The position numbers were made by a program, and so were the translations under genes. From positions 1 through 64,000 of the forward strand of contig NZ_CAINTR010000064.1 in NCBI RefSeq assembly GCF_903853455.1: a DNA stretch of 64,000 nucleotides, read 5' to 3'. The notes beneath the pieces are model-generated. The model saw only the letters and a program-made list of their open reading frames with translations. It was not told the origin of the DNA and made no database searches. This document shows, one piece after another, positions 35,741 through 43,018 of the stretch (position 1 is the stretch's first letter; each line of letters begins with the position of its first letter). This DNA comes from an uncultured Magnetospirillum sp. GTDB lineage: Bacteria; Pseudomonadota; Alphaproteobacteria; Rhodospirillales; Magnetospirillaceae.

Positions 35741-36519
35741 TGCGCCGTCCATCCGCCTTCCACCGGTAGGCTGGTTCCGGTGATGTTGGCGGCGGCGGGC
35801 GAGCACAGGAACACCGCCAGCCCTCCCAATTGCTCGGTGGTGGTGAAGGCCTTGGTCGGCTGCTTCTCGCTCAGCATCTCGGCCCTGGCCTGGGCCGCCG
35901 GGATGTCCCGCTCGGCGGCGCGGGCGTCGATCTGAGCCTGGACCAGCGGCGTCAGCACCCAGCCGGGACAGATGGCGTTGCAGGTGACACCGCTCTCGGC
36001 GGCTTCCAGCGCCACCGTCTTGGTCAGGCCGACCACGCCGTGCTTGGCGGCGATGTAGGCCGCCTTATTGACGGAGGCGACCAGGCCATGGACCGAGGCG
36101 ATGTTGACGATTCGGCCCCAGCCGCGCGCCTTCATGCCGGGAAGGGCGGCACGGATGCCGTGGAACACCGCCGTCAGGTTGATGGCGATCACCGCGTCCC
36201 AGCGGTCCAGCGGAAAGCCCTCCACCGGCGACACATGCTGGATGCCGGCATTGTTGACCAGGATGTCCACGGCGCCCAGCCGGGCCTGGGCATCGCGCAC
36301 CACCGCGCCGCCGCCATCGGAAAGGGCGAGGTCGGCGCCGTTATACCGCACCCGGACACCGAATTCCCGCTCGAGGCCGACCCGCAAACTCTCGATCTCG
36401 GCGGCATCGCCGAAGCCGTTGAGCATGACGTCGGCCCCCTGCCCCGCCAGGGCGCGGGCGATGCCCAGACCGATCCCGCTGGTCGAGCCGGTCACGACCG
36501 CCGTCTTTCCCTTCAGCAT
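35737..36519 (-). CDS. bdhA: 3-hydroxybutyrate dehydrogenase
   Basis: A 260-residue short-chain dehydrogenase: GSTSGIGLGIARALA for NAD+, NNAG near 90, catalytic Ser in NIASVHG and YxxxK in YIAAKHG. The HVSPVEGFPLDRWD and GWVLTPLVQAQI segments fit D-3-hydroxybutyrate dehydrogenase, which interconverts hydroxybutyrate and acetoacetate in poly-hydroxybutyrate turnover. It is the first gene of the operon with the thioesterase and PaaY-like genes. Other SDR substrates are possible but less likely. Confidence 0.88.
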   Translation of the reverse strand: MLKGKTAVVTGSTSGIGLGIARALAGQGADVMLNGFGDAAEIESLRVGLEREFGVRVRYNGADLALSDGGGAVVRDAQARLGAVDILVNNAGIQHVSPVEGFPLDRWDAVIAINLTAVFHGIRAALPGMKARGWGRIVNIASVHGLVASVNKAAYIAAKHGVVGLTKTVALEAAESGVTCNAICPGWVLTPLVQAQIDARAAERDIPAAQARAEMLSEKQPTKAFTTTEQLGGLAVFLCSPAAANITGTSLPVEGGWTAQ

Positions 36520-36582
36520 GATGGTTCTCCTGACTCGACTGATTGGTCATACCGCGCCGGAAATACGCAATCAAGTACCGTT

Positions 36583-36765
36583 TTACCGTTTGAAGAACGC
36601 CTCGGCCCCGGCCCGGACTGATTCCTTGCGTTTGATCGCCTCGCCCGCCCGCGCGATCTCGGCTTCCAGCGCGGCGATATAGTCGCGCAGTTCCTCGATC
36701 GACATGGGGTCGAGGGACCGAAGGGTGGGGGCCGCCTTGCGCGGCTCCAGATCGTCACTGTCCAT
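36583..36765 (-). CDS. DUF1192 family protein
   Basis: A 60-residue protein of the alphaproteobacterial DUF1192 type: LDPMSIEELRDYIAALEAEIARAGEAIKRKES, a short amphipathic coiled coil. GAGGAAGG lies upstream of ATG 36765. Divergent from the quinone reductase gene across 76 bp. The family has no known function. Confidence 0.82.
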   Translation of the reverse strand: MDSDDLEPRKAAPTLRSLDPMSIEELRDYIAALEAEIARAGEAIKRKESVRAGAEAFFKR

Positions 36766-36841
36766 GGCGATGCCTTCCTCTCTTGCCTTCACGGTTCGAA
36801 CGTACCAGATTGACCACATCATCGACAAACAGGGGTTGAGA

Positions 36842-37834
36842 ATGCTGCCCGACAGCATGACATGCGTCGAAATCACCAAACCCGGCCCGCCCGAGGTGTT
36901 GTGCCCCGTTACCCGGCCGGTGCCGCAGCCGCGCCCTGGCGAGGTGGTGATCAAGGTCGCCGCCGCCGGCATCAACCGCCCCGACGTATTGCAGCGCCAG
37001 GGTGCCTATCCGGCGCCGCCCGGCGCCTCGGACCTGCCCGGCCTGGAAGTGGCGGGAATCATCGCCGCCCTGGGCGACGGCGTCACCGCTCCTGCCTTGG
37101 GAGAGGCGGTCTGCGCCCTGGCCCCGGGCGGCGGCTATGCCGAATACTGCGCCGTCGACGCCAGACTGTGTCTGCCGCTTCCCGCCGGTTACGACATGGT
37201 GCGCGCCGCCGCCCTGCCCGAAACCTTCTTCACCGTCTGGCACAACGTGGTCGAGCGCGGCCAGTTGAAGGCGGGGGAAAGCTTCCTGGTCCATGGCGGC
37301 GCCGGCGGCATCGGCACCACCGCCATTCAACTGGCCAAGGCGCTGGGCGCCACCGTTTTCGCCACCGCCTCGGGTGCCGCCAAGTGCAAGGCCTGCGCCG
37401 ACCTGGGGGCCGACCACGCCATCGACTACACCACCTCGGACTTCGTCGAGGTGGTCAAGGCCGCCACCGGCGGCAAGGGCGTCGACGTCATCCTCGACAT
37501 GGTGGGCGGCGACTACATCGCCCGCAACATCAAGTCGCTGGCCACCGAAGGCCGGCTGGTCTCCATCGCCTTCCTGCGCGGCTCCTCCGCCGAGTTGAAC
37601 CTGATGCCGGTGATGCTGAAGCGCCTCACCCTCACCGGCTCGACCCTGCGGCCCCAGTCCAACGACGCCAAGGCCCGCATGGCCAAGGGATTGCGCGAGA
37701 CCGTCTGGCCGCTGCTGTCAGCCGGACGCATCGCCCCGCTGATCCACGCCACCTTCCCGCTGGCCCAGGCCGCCGAGGCTCACCGGCTGATGGAGGGCAA
37801 CACTCATATGGGCAAGATCATCTTGACGGTTTGA
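36842..37834 (+). CDS. NAD(P)H quinone oxidoreductase (PIG3-like MDR family)
   Basis: A 330-residue medium-chain reductase lacking the zinc ligands of alcohol dehydrogenases. Signatures are AAGINRPDVLQRQGAYPAPPG, the PETFFTVWHNVVERGQLKAGE segment, HGGAGGIGTTAIQLAKALGA for NADPH, and LTGSTLRPQSNDAKARM, which points to the PIG3/TP53I3-like subgroup. It likely reduces quinones with NADPH. ATG 36842 is chosen; 36857 is also possible. Confidence 0.9.
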   Translation: MLPDSMTCVEITKPGPPEVLCPVTRPVPQPRPGEVVIKVAAAGINRPDVLQRQGAYPAPPGASDLPGLEVAGIIAALGDGVTAPALGEAVCALAPGGGYAEYCAVDARLCLPLPAGYDMVRAAALPETFFTVWHNVVERGQLKAGESFLVHGGAGGIGTTAIQLAKALGATVFATASGAAKCKACADLGADHAIDYTTSDFVEVVKAATGGKGVDVILDMVGGDYIARNIKSLATEGRLVSIAFLRGSSAELNLMPVMLKRLTLTGSTLRPQSNDAKARMAKGLRETVWPLLSAGRIAPLIHATFPLAQAAEAHRLMEGNTHMGKIILTV

Positions 37835-38043
37835 CCAACGCGAAGATCACCCATATAAGTATCGGCACATTCCAAAAGATTGTCGCCGCCCGCCTCGTGG
37901 CCCTCTGGGACCGGGCGGGCATTTCGCAAAGCTTTGCGGGGGAGTTCCCGCCCCGTCCCAACCGGGACGGAGGGGCGCATCCCCGCCGGAGCCGCCGGCC
38001 GTCTCGTGCCGGAAGGCCCAGGTAGAATATTACAGGAGGTTAC
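37835..38043 (+). promoter_or_regulatory. Structured leader region upstream of trcR
   Basis: A 209-bp gap dense in small inverted repeats: GCAAAGCTTTGC near 37928, GGGGAGTTCCCGCCCC near 37938, CCGTCCCAACCGGGACGG near 37952 and GCCGGAGCCGCCGGC near 37984. It ends with a strong ribosome site (AGGAGGT) six bases before the trcR start. The 5' half is AT-richer and probably holds the promoter. Whether the hairpins are a regulatory leader or an inserted repeat is open. Confidence 0.4.
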
Positions 38044-38619
38044 ATGGCCCTGCCGCTCATGCCCAAGGCGACCGCCGTCTGGTTGGTCGAGAACACCGCC
38101 CTCACCTTCGAGCAGGTCGCCGATTTCTGCGGCCTGCATCCGCTGGAAGTCCAGGCCATCGCCGACGGTGAAGTGGCCGTGGGGATCGTCGGCCTCGACC
38201 CCGTCGCCAACAGCCAGGTCACCCGCGCCGAGATCGAGCGCTGCGAGGCCAATCCCGATGGCCGCCTGAAGCTGACCATCACCGACATCCCCCAATCCAA
38301 CGCCAAGCCCAAGGGCGCGCGCTACACCCCGGTGTCCAAGCGCCAGGACCGCCCCGACGCCATCGCCTGGATCATCAAGCACCACCCGGAACTGTCGGAT
38401 GCCGGCATCTCCAAGCTGATCGGCACCACCAAGCCGACCATCCAGTCGGTGCGCGACAAGAGCCACTGGAACGCCAGCAACATCAAGCCGCGCAATCCGG
38501 TCACGCTGGGCATGTGCTCGGAAGCCGACCTGGAGAAGGCGGTGGCGCTGTCCGGCCGGTCACGCAGCCATCACGACATCGCCGCCGAAAAGCCGGCGGA
38601 AGCGCACCACGACGAGTAG
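38044..38619 (+). CDS. trcR: DUF1013 cell-cycle transcriptional regulator TrcR
   Basis: A 191-residue DUF1013 protein: MPKATAVWLVENTALTFEQVA, FCGLHPLEVQAIADGEVAVGI-type helix-turn-helix region, then RQDRPDAIAWIIKHHPELSDA with SKLIGTTKPTIQSVRDKSHWN, a second helix-turn-helix-like segment. In Caulobacter the DUF1013 protein TrcR travels with RNA polymerase and affects cell-cycle transcription. It is nearly universal in alphaproteobacteria. AGGAGGT gives strong translation. It stands alone with a terminator after it. Confidence 0.9.
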   Translation: MALPLMPKATAVWLVENTALTFEQVADFCGLHPLEVQAIADGEVAVGIVGLDPVANSQVTRAEIERCEANPDGRLKLTITDIPQSNAKPKGARYTPVSKRQDRPDAIAWIIKHHPELSDAGISKLIGTTKPTIQSVRDKSHWNASNIKPRNPVTLGMCSEADLEKAVALSGRSRSHHDIAAEKPAEAHHDE

Positions 38620-38639
38620 AGTGTTTCACTTCCCTTAGC

Positions 38640-38668
38640 GCCCGCCGGAGACATCATCCCCGGCGGGC
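38640..38668 (+). terminator. Hairpin terminator after trcR
   Basis: A 9-bp stem GCCCGCCGG (38640-38648) and CCGGCGGGC (38660-38668) with an 11-base loop, followed by GTTCTGATTCT, a weak T-rich tract. It lies 20 bases after the trcR stop. Confidence 0.6.
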
Positions 38669-38698
38669 GTTCTGATTCTGGAGCGCCCCCCTCTTTTC

Positions 38699-38803
38699 GT
38701 CATGCGCGGGCTCGTCCCGCGTATCCACGCGGTGCGGCAAGGCTCGAACGATTACGGCGCGGAATGGCGTGGATGCCCGGAACACGTCCGGGCAAGACGC
38801 TGA
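38699..38803. repeat. Dispersed palindromic intergenic repeat
   Basis: About 105 bp with nested inverted repeats: CGCGGG-CTCGT-CCCGCG at the left, GCCCGGA-ACACG-TCCGGGC at the right, and TCCACGC pairing with GCGTGGA between them. It resembles the abundant alphaproteobacterial element whose ends read GTCATGC-CGGGC-TCGTCCCG-GG. It lies between trcR and the scaffold gene and contains no gene. Confidence 0.6.
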
Positions 38804-38834
38804 AAGTGGCTCGATTCAGTCACAGCCCGAAACC

Positions 38835-39236
38835 TTACCGCCCCAAGGCCTTGGCCAGCGCCTTGAACGGCAGCAGGACGCAGCCGTGACGGCTTTTATG
38901 CGGCCGCACCGCCAGGAAGGCCGCCAGGGCGGGCAAGGGCGGTTCGGCCCCCTGCTTGAGCATGGCGCCCACCCGGTCGGCCAGCGCCACCGCAGTCTCC
39001 GCCTCCAGCCCGACCGCCGCTTGCGCGACCACGGTGGCGGCGGCCTTGCACAGCAGGCAGCCCTTGGCGCCATGCCCCAGCGCCGCGACCCGGCCCTGGC
39101 TCAGCCGCAGATCCAGACTCACCGTGTCGCCGCACAGCGGATTGTCCAGGGTCGCGCTGGCATCGGGCGCCTCCAGCCGCTGGGAGGCCTCGGCGGCGAG
39201 ATCCTTGATCGCCTGCTGGTACAACTCCTCGCTCAT
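38835..39236 (-). CDS. IscU/SufU-like iron-sulfur scaffold protein
   Basis: A 133-residue scaffold with the three conserved cysteine segments: NPLCGDTVSLDL, GCLLCKAAATVV and HGCVLLPFKAL. These hold a nascent Fe-S cluster or accept persulfide from a cysteine desulfurase. It is the last gene of an operon with a SufS-type desulfurase, a Moco nucleotidyltransferase and two molybdenum-hydroxylase subunits. Its ATG overlaps the stop of a 25-codon repeat mini-ORF, whose GAGGGG supplies the ribosome site eight bases upstream. It may serve Fe-S assembly or persulfide transfer for Moco. Confidence 0.85.
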   Translation of the reverse strand: MSEELYQQAIKDLAAEASQRLEAPDASATLDNPLCGDTVSLDLRLSQGRVAALGHGAKGCLLCKAAATVVAQAAVGLEAETAVALADRVGAMLKQGAEPPLPALAAFLAVRPHKSRHGCVLLPFKALAKALGR

Positions 39237-39310
39237 TGTTCATGCCCCTCAAGCGCCGGGCGCCCACATCCGTGGGCTTGGCTCCCGCGCTCGGCTGACG
39301 CCTCACTCAT
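39233..39310 (-). repeat. Repeat mini-ORF linking desulfurase and scaffold genes
   Basis: A 25-codon frame beginning MSEASAERGSQ and ending GRPALEGHEQ. Its ATG overlaps the desulfurase stop (39307-39310) and its TGA overlaps the scaffold start (39233-39236), both as ATGA. It contains a hairpin GCCCAC/GTGGGC (39262-39277) and the GAGGGG ribosome site for the scaffold gene. It shares its first nine residues and its RPALEG tail with the tandem repeats at 53.6 kb, so it is a repeat insertion that preserves translational coupling. Whether the peptide is made is unknown. Confidence 0.75.
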
Positions 39311-40506
39311 CGCAACACCCGGATCGCGTGGGCCAGACCATCCAGCAGCGCCTGCACATCGGCGCGATTGGTGTAGGGCGCCAGACTGGCCCTGACACAG
39401 CCCTCCTCCAGCCCCAGTGCCACCATCAGCGGCCGGGCGCAGTGAGCGCCGCCGCGCACCGCCACGCCGCGCTCGCCCAGCAGATGCGACAGATCGTGGG
39501 GATGACAGCCCGCGACCACGAACGACACCACCGGCAGGCGCGCCTCCAGGTCCGGCGGCCCCACCACCCTGACACCGTCCAGGCCGGCGAGGCCGGCCAG
39601 CAGGCGGCGGGTCAGTTCCTTCTCGGCCGCATGGACCGAAGGCCAATCCAGACCGCACATCCATTCCAGCGCCACGCCCAGGCCCACCGCCTGGGCCACC
39701 GGCGGCGTTCCGGCTTCGAAGCGCTCCGGCGGATCGAGCGGTTCGGCGTCGGTGGGACCGACCACGCCGACCATGCCGCCGCCCCACAGCACCGGCGGCA
39801 GCTCCGCCAGCAGTTCGCGCCGTCCCCACAGCACCCCGATCCCGGTGGGGCCATAGGCCTTGTGGCCGGCGAAGGCGTAGAGATCGGCCCCCAGCGCGCG
39901 CGGATCAACCGGCCCGTGCGGCACCATCTGGGCTCCGTCCACCACCAGCTTGGCTCCCACGGCGTGGGCGGCCTCGGCCAGCCGGGGAATGTCGGTCACA
40001 GCGCCGGTGACGTTGGAGGCATGGGTCACCGCCACCACCCGGCAGCGCCCGTCGATCAGAGACAGGTCGTCCAGCCGCAAACGGCCGTCGCCGTCCACCG
40101 GCAGGCTGACCACCTCGAAGCCCTTGCGCTGGGACAGCATCAGCCAGGGCAAAAGGTTGGAATGGTGCTCGGCCGCCGACACCACCACGCGGTCGCCCGG
40201 TCCCAGCTTCTCTCCCAAGGCCAGGGCGGCGATGTTGAGCGCCAGGGTGCAGCCGCCGGTGAACACCACCTCGTCCGCCTCGGCCGACAGGAAGCGGGCG
40301 ACCCTTTGGCGGGCTCCGTCATAGGCGTCGTCGGCGCGGCGCGCCAATTCGTGCAGACCGCGATGGACATTGGCCCGGGCGCTCAGGTCGTGATGGGCCA
40401 CCGCTTCCACCACCGCGCTGGGCAATTGCGCCATGGCGGCGCTGTCCAGGTAGTGGAATCCGGCGCGGGCCAGCACCGGAAAGGCGTCGCGGATCGGGGC
40501 GGTCAT
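39307..40506 (-). CDS. SufS-type cysteine desulfurase
   Basis: A 399-residue PLP enzyme of aminotransferase class V. The PLP lysine is in FAGHKAYGPTGIG near 224, THASNVTGAVTDIP is present, and the sulfur-carrying cysteine is in RGGAHCARPLM near 360, on a short loop as in SufS. It draws sulfur from cysteine as persulfide. It overlaps the Moco nucleotidyltransferase gene by ATGA. In Rhodobacter a desulfurase (NifS4) sulfurates the cofactor of xanthine dehydrogenase; a similar role is inferred from the operon here. Confidence 0.9.
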   Translation of the reverse strand: MTAPIRDAFPVLARAGFHYLDSAAMAQLPSAVVEAVAHHDLSARANVHRGLHELARRADDAYDGARQRVARFLSAEADEVVFTGGCTLALNIAALALGEKLGPGDRVVVSAAEHHSNLLPWLMLSQRKGFEVVSLPVDGDGRLRLDDLSLIDGRCRVVAVTHASNVTGAVTDIPRLAEAAHAVGAKLVVDGAQMVPHGPVDPRALGADLYAFAGHKAYGPTGIGVLWGRRELLAELPPVLWGGGMVGVVGPTDAEPLDPPERFEAGTPPVAQAVGLGVALEWMCGLDWPSVHAAEKELTRRLLAGLAGLDGVRVVGPPDLEARLPVVSFVVAGCHPHDLSHLLGERGVAVRGGAHCARPLMVALGLEEGCVRASLAPYTNRADVQALLDGLAHAIRVLR

Positions 40507-41081
40507 GAACCACCATCCAGCGCCTTGAGGTCCTCGGGCGTGTCCACATCGATCAGAACGGACTCATCCATCTCGACCTCCACCACCGCGTCGCCATACT
40601 GGAACAGCAGCCCTCGGGCACCCTTGTCCCCGGTCAAGCCCTGCATCTCGGCGAAGAACCGCCGTCCCAGCAGCACCGGATTGCCCCGGCGGCCGCCCGA
40701 GACCGGCACCACGATCTCGCGGCCCAGCGCTGGAGCGTAGGCCGCCGCCAGTGCCGCCACATGGGAGGCGGTCACGCGCGGCATGTCGCCCAGCAGCACC
40801 ACCGCCGCCGCACTGTCGGCGGACAAGGCGGCGGTTCCCAGCGCCAGCGACGACGCCATGCCGCGCTCGGGGGCGGGATTGACCACCACCACCACATCGG
40901 GCGGCAGCACGCTCAACGGCTCCGGCCCGGTCACCACCACCACCGGGTCGAGGCCGGCCTCCAGCGCCGCCCGCACCGCCAGCACCACCATGGGCACGCC
41001 GTCGATTTCGGCCAGCCGCTTGTCGCGTCCCATGCGTCGTGCCCGCCCCGCCGCCAGAACGATGCCGGCGATGGCGGTCAT
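40503..41081 (-). CDS. MocA-like molybdenum cofactor nucleotidyltransferase
   Basis: A 192-residue NTP-transferase: GIVLAAGRARRMGRDKRLAEIDG at the N-terminus, LLGDMPRVTASHV near 95, and GRRGNPVLLGRRFFAEMQGLTGDKGARGLL, typical of MocA (CTP:molybdopterin cytidylyltransferase). MocA makes the MCD cofactor used by molybdenum hydroxylases such as CO dehydrogenase. It overlaps CoxM and the desulfurase at both ends by ATGA. Distinct from the MobA fusion at 27 kb, which serves bis-MGD enzymes. Confidence 0.85.
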   Translation of the reverse strand: MTAIAGIVLAAGRARRMGRDKRLAEIDGVPMVVLAVRAALEAGLDPVVVVTGPEPLSVLPPDVVVVVNPAPERGMASSLALGTAALSADSAAAVVLLGDMPRVTASHVAALAAAYAPALGREIVVPVSGGRRGNPVLLGRRFFAEMQGLTGDKGARGLLFQYGDAVVEVEMDESVLIDVDTPEDLKALDGGS

Positions 41082-41869
41082 GACCGGCCACCACAGCCTT
41101 CGACCGCGCGGCGCGCCAGCACCCCGATCAGATGGGCGCGATATTCGGCGGTGGCGTGCAGGTCGCGGTTGAGGTCGTCGGCCGGCACCATGAGCCCGGC
41201 CAGCGCCGCCGGGCTGAACTCGTGGCTCAGCGCGTCCTCGAATTCAGGCAGGCGAAAAACGCACGCTCCGGCCCCGGTCACCGCCACCCGCATGCCGATA
41301 TAGGTCTCGGCAACGAAGACGCCGACCACCGGATAGCCCGAGGCGGGATTGCGAACCTTGGCGTAACCGGCGCGGCGCGGCAGCGGATAGGCGATTTCGA
41401 CGATCACCTCGCCCGGCTCCAGCGCGGTCTCGAACATGCCGACGAAGAAGGCGTCGGCCGGAATGACGCGGCGGTCGGTGCGGATCTCCGCCCCCAGCCC
41501 CAACACCCCGGCGGCATGGTCGCCAGCCGGATCGTTGTTGGCCAGCGAACCGCCCAAGGTCCCCATGTTGCGCACCTGCAAATCGCCGATGGAGCCGGCC
41601 AGTTCGGCCAGCGCGGCGATCTCCACGCCCTCGGCCATCTCGGCATGGGTGGAGGCGGCCCCCACCACCAGCATGTCGCCGTCGCGGCGAATGCCGCGCA
41701 GTTCCGGCAACCGGGCGATGTCGATCAAGGCGGAGGGCGACGCCAGCCGCAGCTTCAACGCCCCCAGCAGGCTCTGGCCGCCGGCCAGATAGCGCGGATC
41801 GCCATCCTGGCCGTAAGCGGCGACGGCCTCGGCCAAGCCGGTGGGGCGGACATAGTCGAACGGAAACAT
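41078..41869 (-). CDS. coxM: Molybdenum hydroxylase FAD subunit (CoxM-like)
   Basis: A 263-residue flavoprotein: PRYLAGGQSLLGALKLRL and NMGTLGGSLANNDPAGD are the two FAD-binding segments, with the CO-dehydrogenase FAD C-terminal domain after about 170 (AYAKVRNPASGYPVVGVF-like). It passes electrons from the Fe-S subunit to an acceptor. ATG 41869 overlaps the CoxS stop (TGATG). No catalytic CoxL gene lies next to it, so the partner must be encoded elsewhere or absent. Confidence 0.9.
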   Translation of the reverse strand: MFPFDYVRPTGLAEAVAAYGQDGDPRYLAGGQSLLGALKLRLASPSALIDIARLPELRGIRRDGDMLVVGAASTHAEMAEGVEIAALAELAGSIGDLQVRNMGTLGGSLANNDPAGDHAAGVLGLGAEIRTDRRVIPADAFFVGMFETALEPGEVIVEIAYPLPRRAGYAKVRNPASGYPVVGVFVAETYIGMRVAVTGAGACVFRLPEFEDALSHEFSPAALAGLMVPADDLNRDLHATAEYRAHLIGVLARRAVEGCGGRS

Positions 41870-42339
41870 CAGCCGCCTCCCTGGCGGGCGCGGATGCCGT
41901 CGGCCACCGCGTCGATGATGGGACGATAGCCGGTGCAACGGCACAGATTGCCCGACAGCCCGTCGCGGATGGAAGCCTCGTCCGGCCGCTCCAGATGCTC
42001 GACCAGATCCAGCGCCGTCATCACCATGCCCGGCGTGCAAAAGCCGCATTGTAGGGCGTGGCGGTCGCGGAAGGCCTGCTGCACCGGATGCAGGGTCTCC
42101 CCGTCCGCCACACCTTCGATGGTCAGAACGGAGCGGCCATCGGCCTGGGCCGCCAGGATCAGGCAGGATTTGACGGCGCGGCCATCCAGATGGACGGTGC
42201 AGGCCCCGCATTGGCCGGTGTCGCAGCCCACATGGCTGCCGGTCAGCCCGAGATGCTCGCGCAGCAACGTCACCAGCAGAAGCCGGGGTTCAATCTCGGC
42301 TTCGACCGGCTTGCCGTTGACCTTGAGCGAAATACGCAT
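41869..42339 (-). CDS. coxS: Molybdenum hydroxylase 2Fe-2S subunit (CoxS-like)
   Basis: A 156-residue protein with a plant-type [2Fe-2S] site ([16 protein letters not shown]) and a second helical [2Fe-2S] site (CGFCTPGM, then CRCTGYRPI). It is the electron-transfer small subunit of the xanthine dehydrogenase/CO dehydrogenase family. First gene of the five-gene minus-strand operon; divergent from the Panacea-domain gene across 103 bp. Confidence 0.93.
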   Translation of the reverse strand: MRISLKVNGKPVEAEIEPRLLLVTLLREHLGLTGSHVGCDTGQCGACTVHLDGRAVKSCLILAAQADGRSVLTIEGVADGETLHPVQQAFRDRHALQCGFCTPGMVMTALDLVEHLERPDEASIRDGLSGNLCRCTGYRPIIDAVADGIRARQGGG

Positions 42340-42442
42340 ATATCCCCCTTCTCCAAGTCCATCATCTCAAGGTGATGCTCATCCCGGCAATGGTCAATGG
42401 GATTGCCGGGCGCTATCATCGGGCCTCCACCAAGGAGACGAC

Positions 42443-43018
42443 ATGGCCATCGCGGTGAAATCCTGCCTCGACGTGGTGTTCTGGCTGTCGGACCAGGCGC
42501 TCAATGATCGGGAATATATCCAGCCGCAGAAGCTGCACCGCCTGCTCTACCTGTCGCAGGCCTATTTCGCCGTGGCCTATCACGGGCGCAAGCTGATGCC
42601 CGCCACCTTCGTGACCGACGCGTTCGGGCCGGTGGAACCCACCGTCTTCCACGCCTTCGCCTATGGCCGCCCGAACATGATCGAGGGCAACGCGCTGAGC
42701 GAGCAGGTCAGCCATTTCCTCGACGGCATCTGGCGCCGCTTCGGCCAGTACACCGCCGACCAGCTCACCAAGAAGGTGGCCGAACACGCCCCGGTGGCCC
42801 TGGCCATGGCCAAGGGCGTCAACGAGGAGATTCCCTTCGACGAGATGGTGACGTTCTACACCTCGGAAGCCGCCGCCCGCAGCGCCAAGACCCCCGGCAG
42901 CGGGGTCGACCATGTGGATCAGGTGGTCAAGCCCCGCGTACTCCGCTCGCAATCGGGCAAGCCGGTCAGCGTCGTCACCTGGAAGCCCAAGGCCGTCACG
43001 GTCAAGAAAGAAGAATGA
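42443..43018 (+). CDS. Panacea-domain (SocA/GepA-like, DUF4065) protein
   Basis: A 191-residue protein with the Panacea signature: PQKLHRLLYLSQAYFAVAYHGRKLMPATFVTDAFGPVEPTVFHAF (read in pieces), followed by a helical half and a basic tail. Panacea domains act as antitoxins, including SocA, the adaptor antitoxin of Caulobacter, or occur as phage-associated GepA proteins. AAGGAGA precedes ATG 42443. It overlaps a GH25 lipoprotein gene by ATGA, an unusual partner. No classical toxin is visible, so the role is open. Confidence 0.8.
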   Translation: MAIAVKSCLDVVFWLSDQALNDREYIQPQKLHRLLYLSQAYFAVAYHGRKLMPATFVTDAFGPVEPTVFHAFAYGRPNMIEGNALSEQVSHFLDGIWRRFGQYTADQLTKKVAEHAPVALAMAKGVNEEIPFDEMVTFYTSEAAARSAKTPGSGVDHVDQVVKPRVLRSQSGKPVSVVTWKPKAVTVKKEE

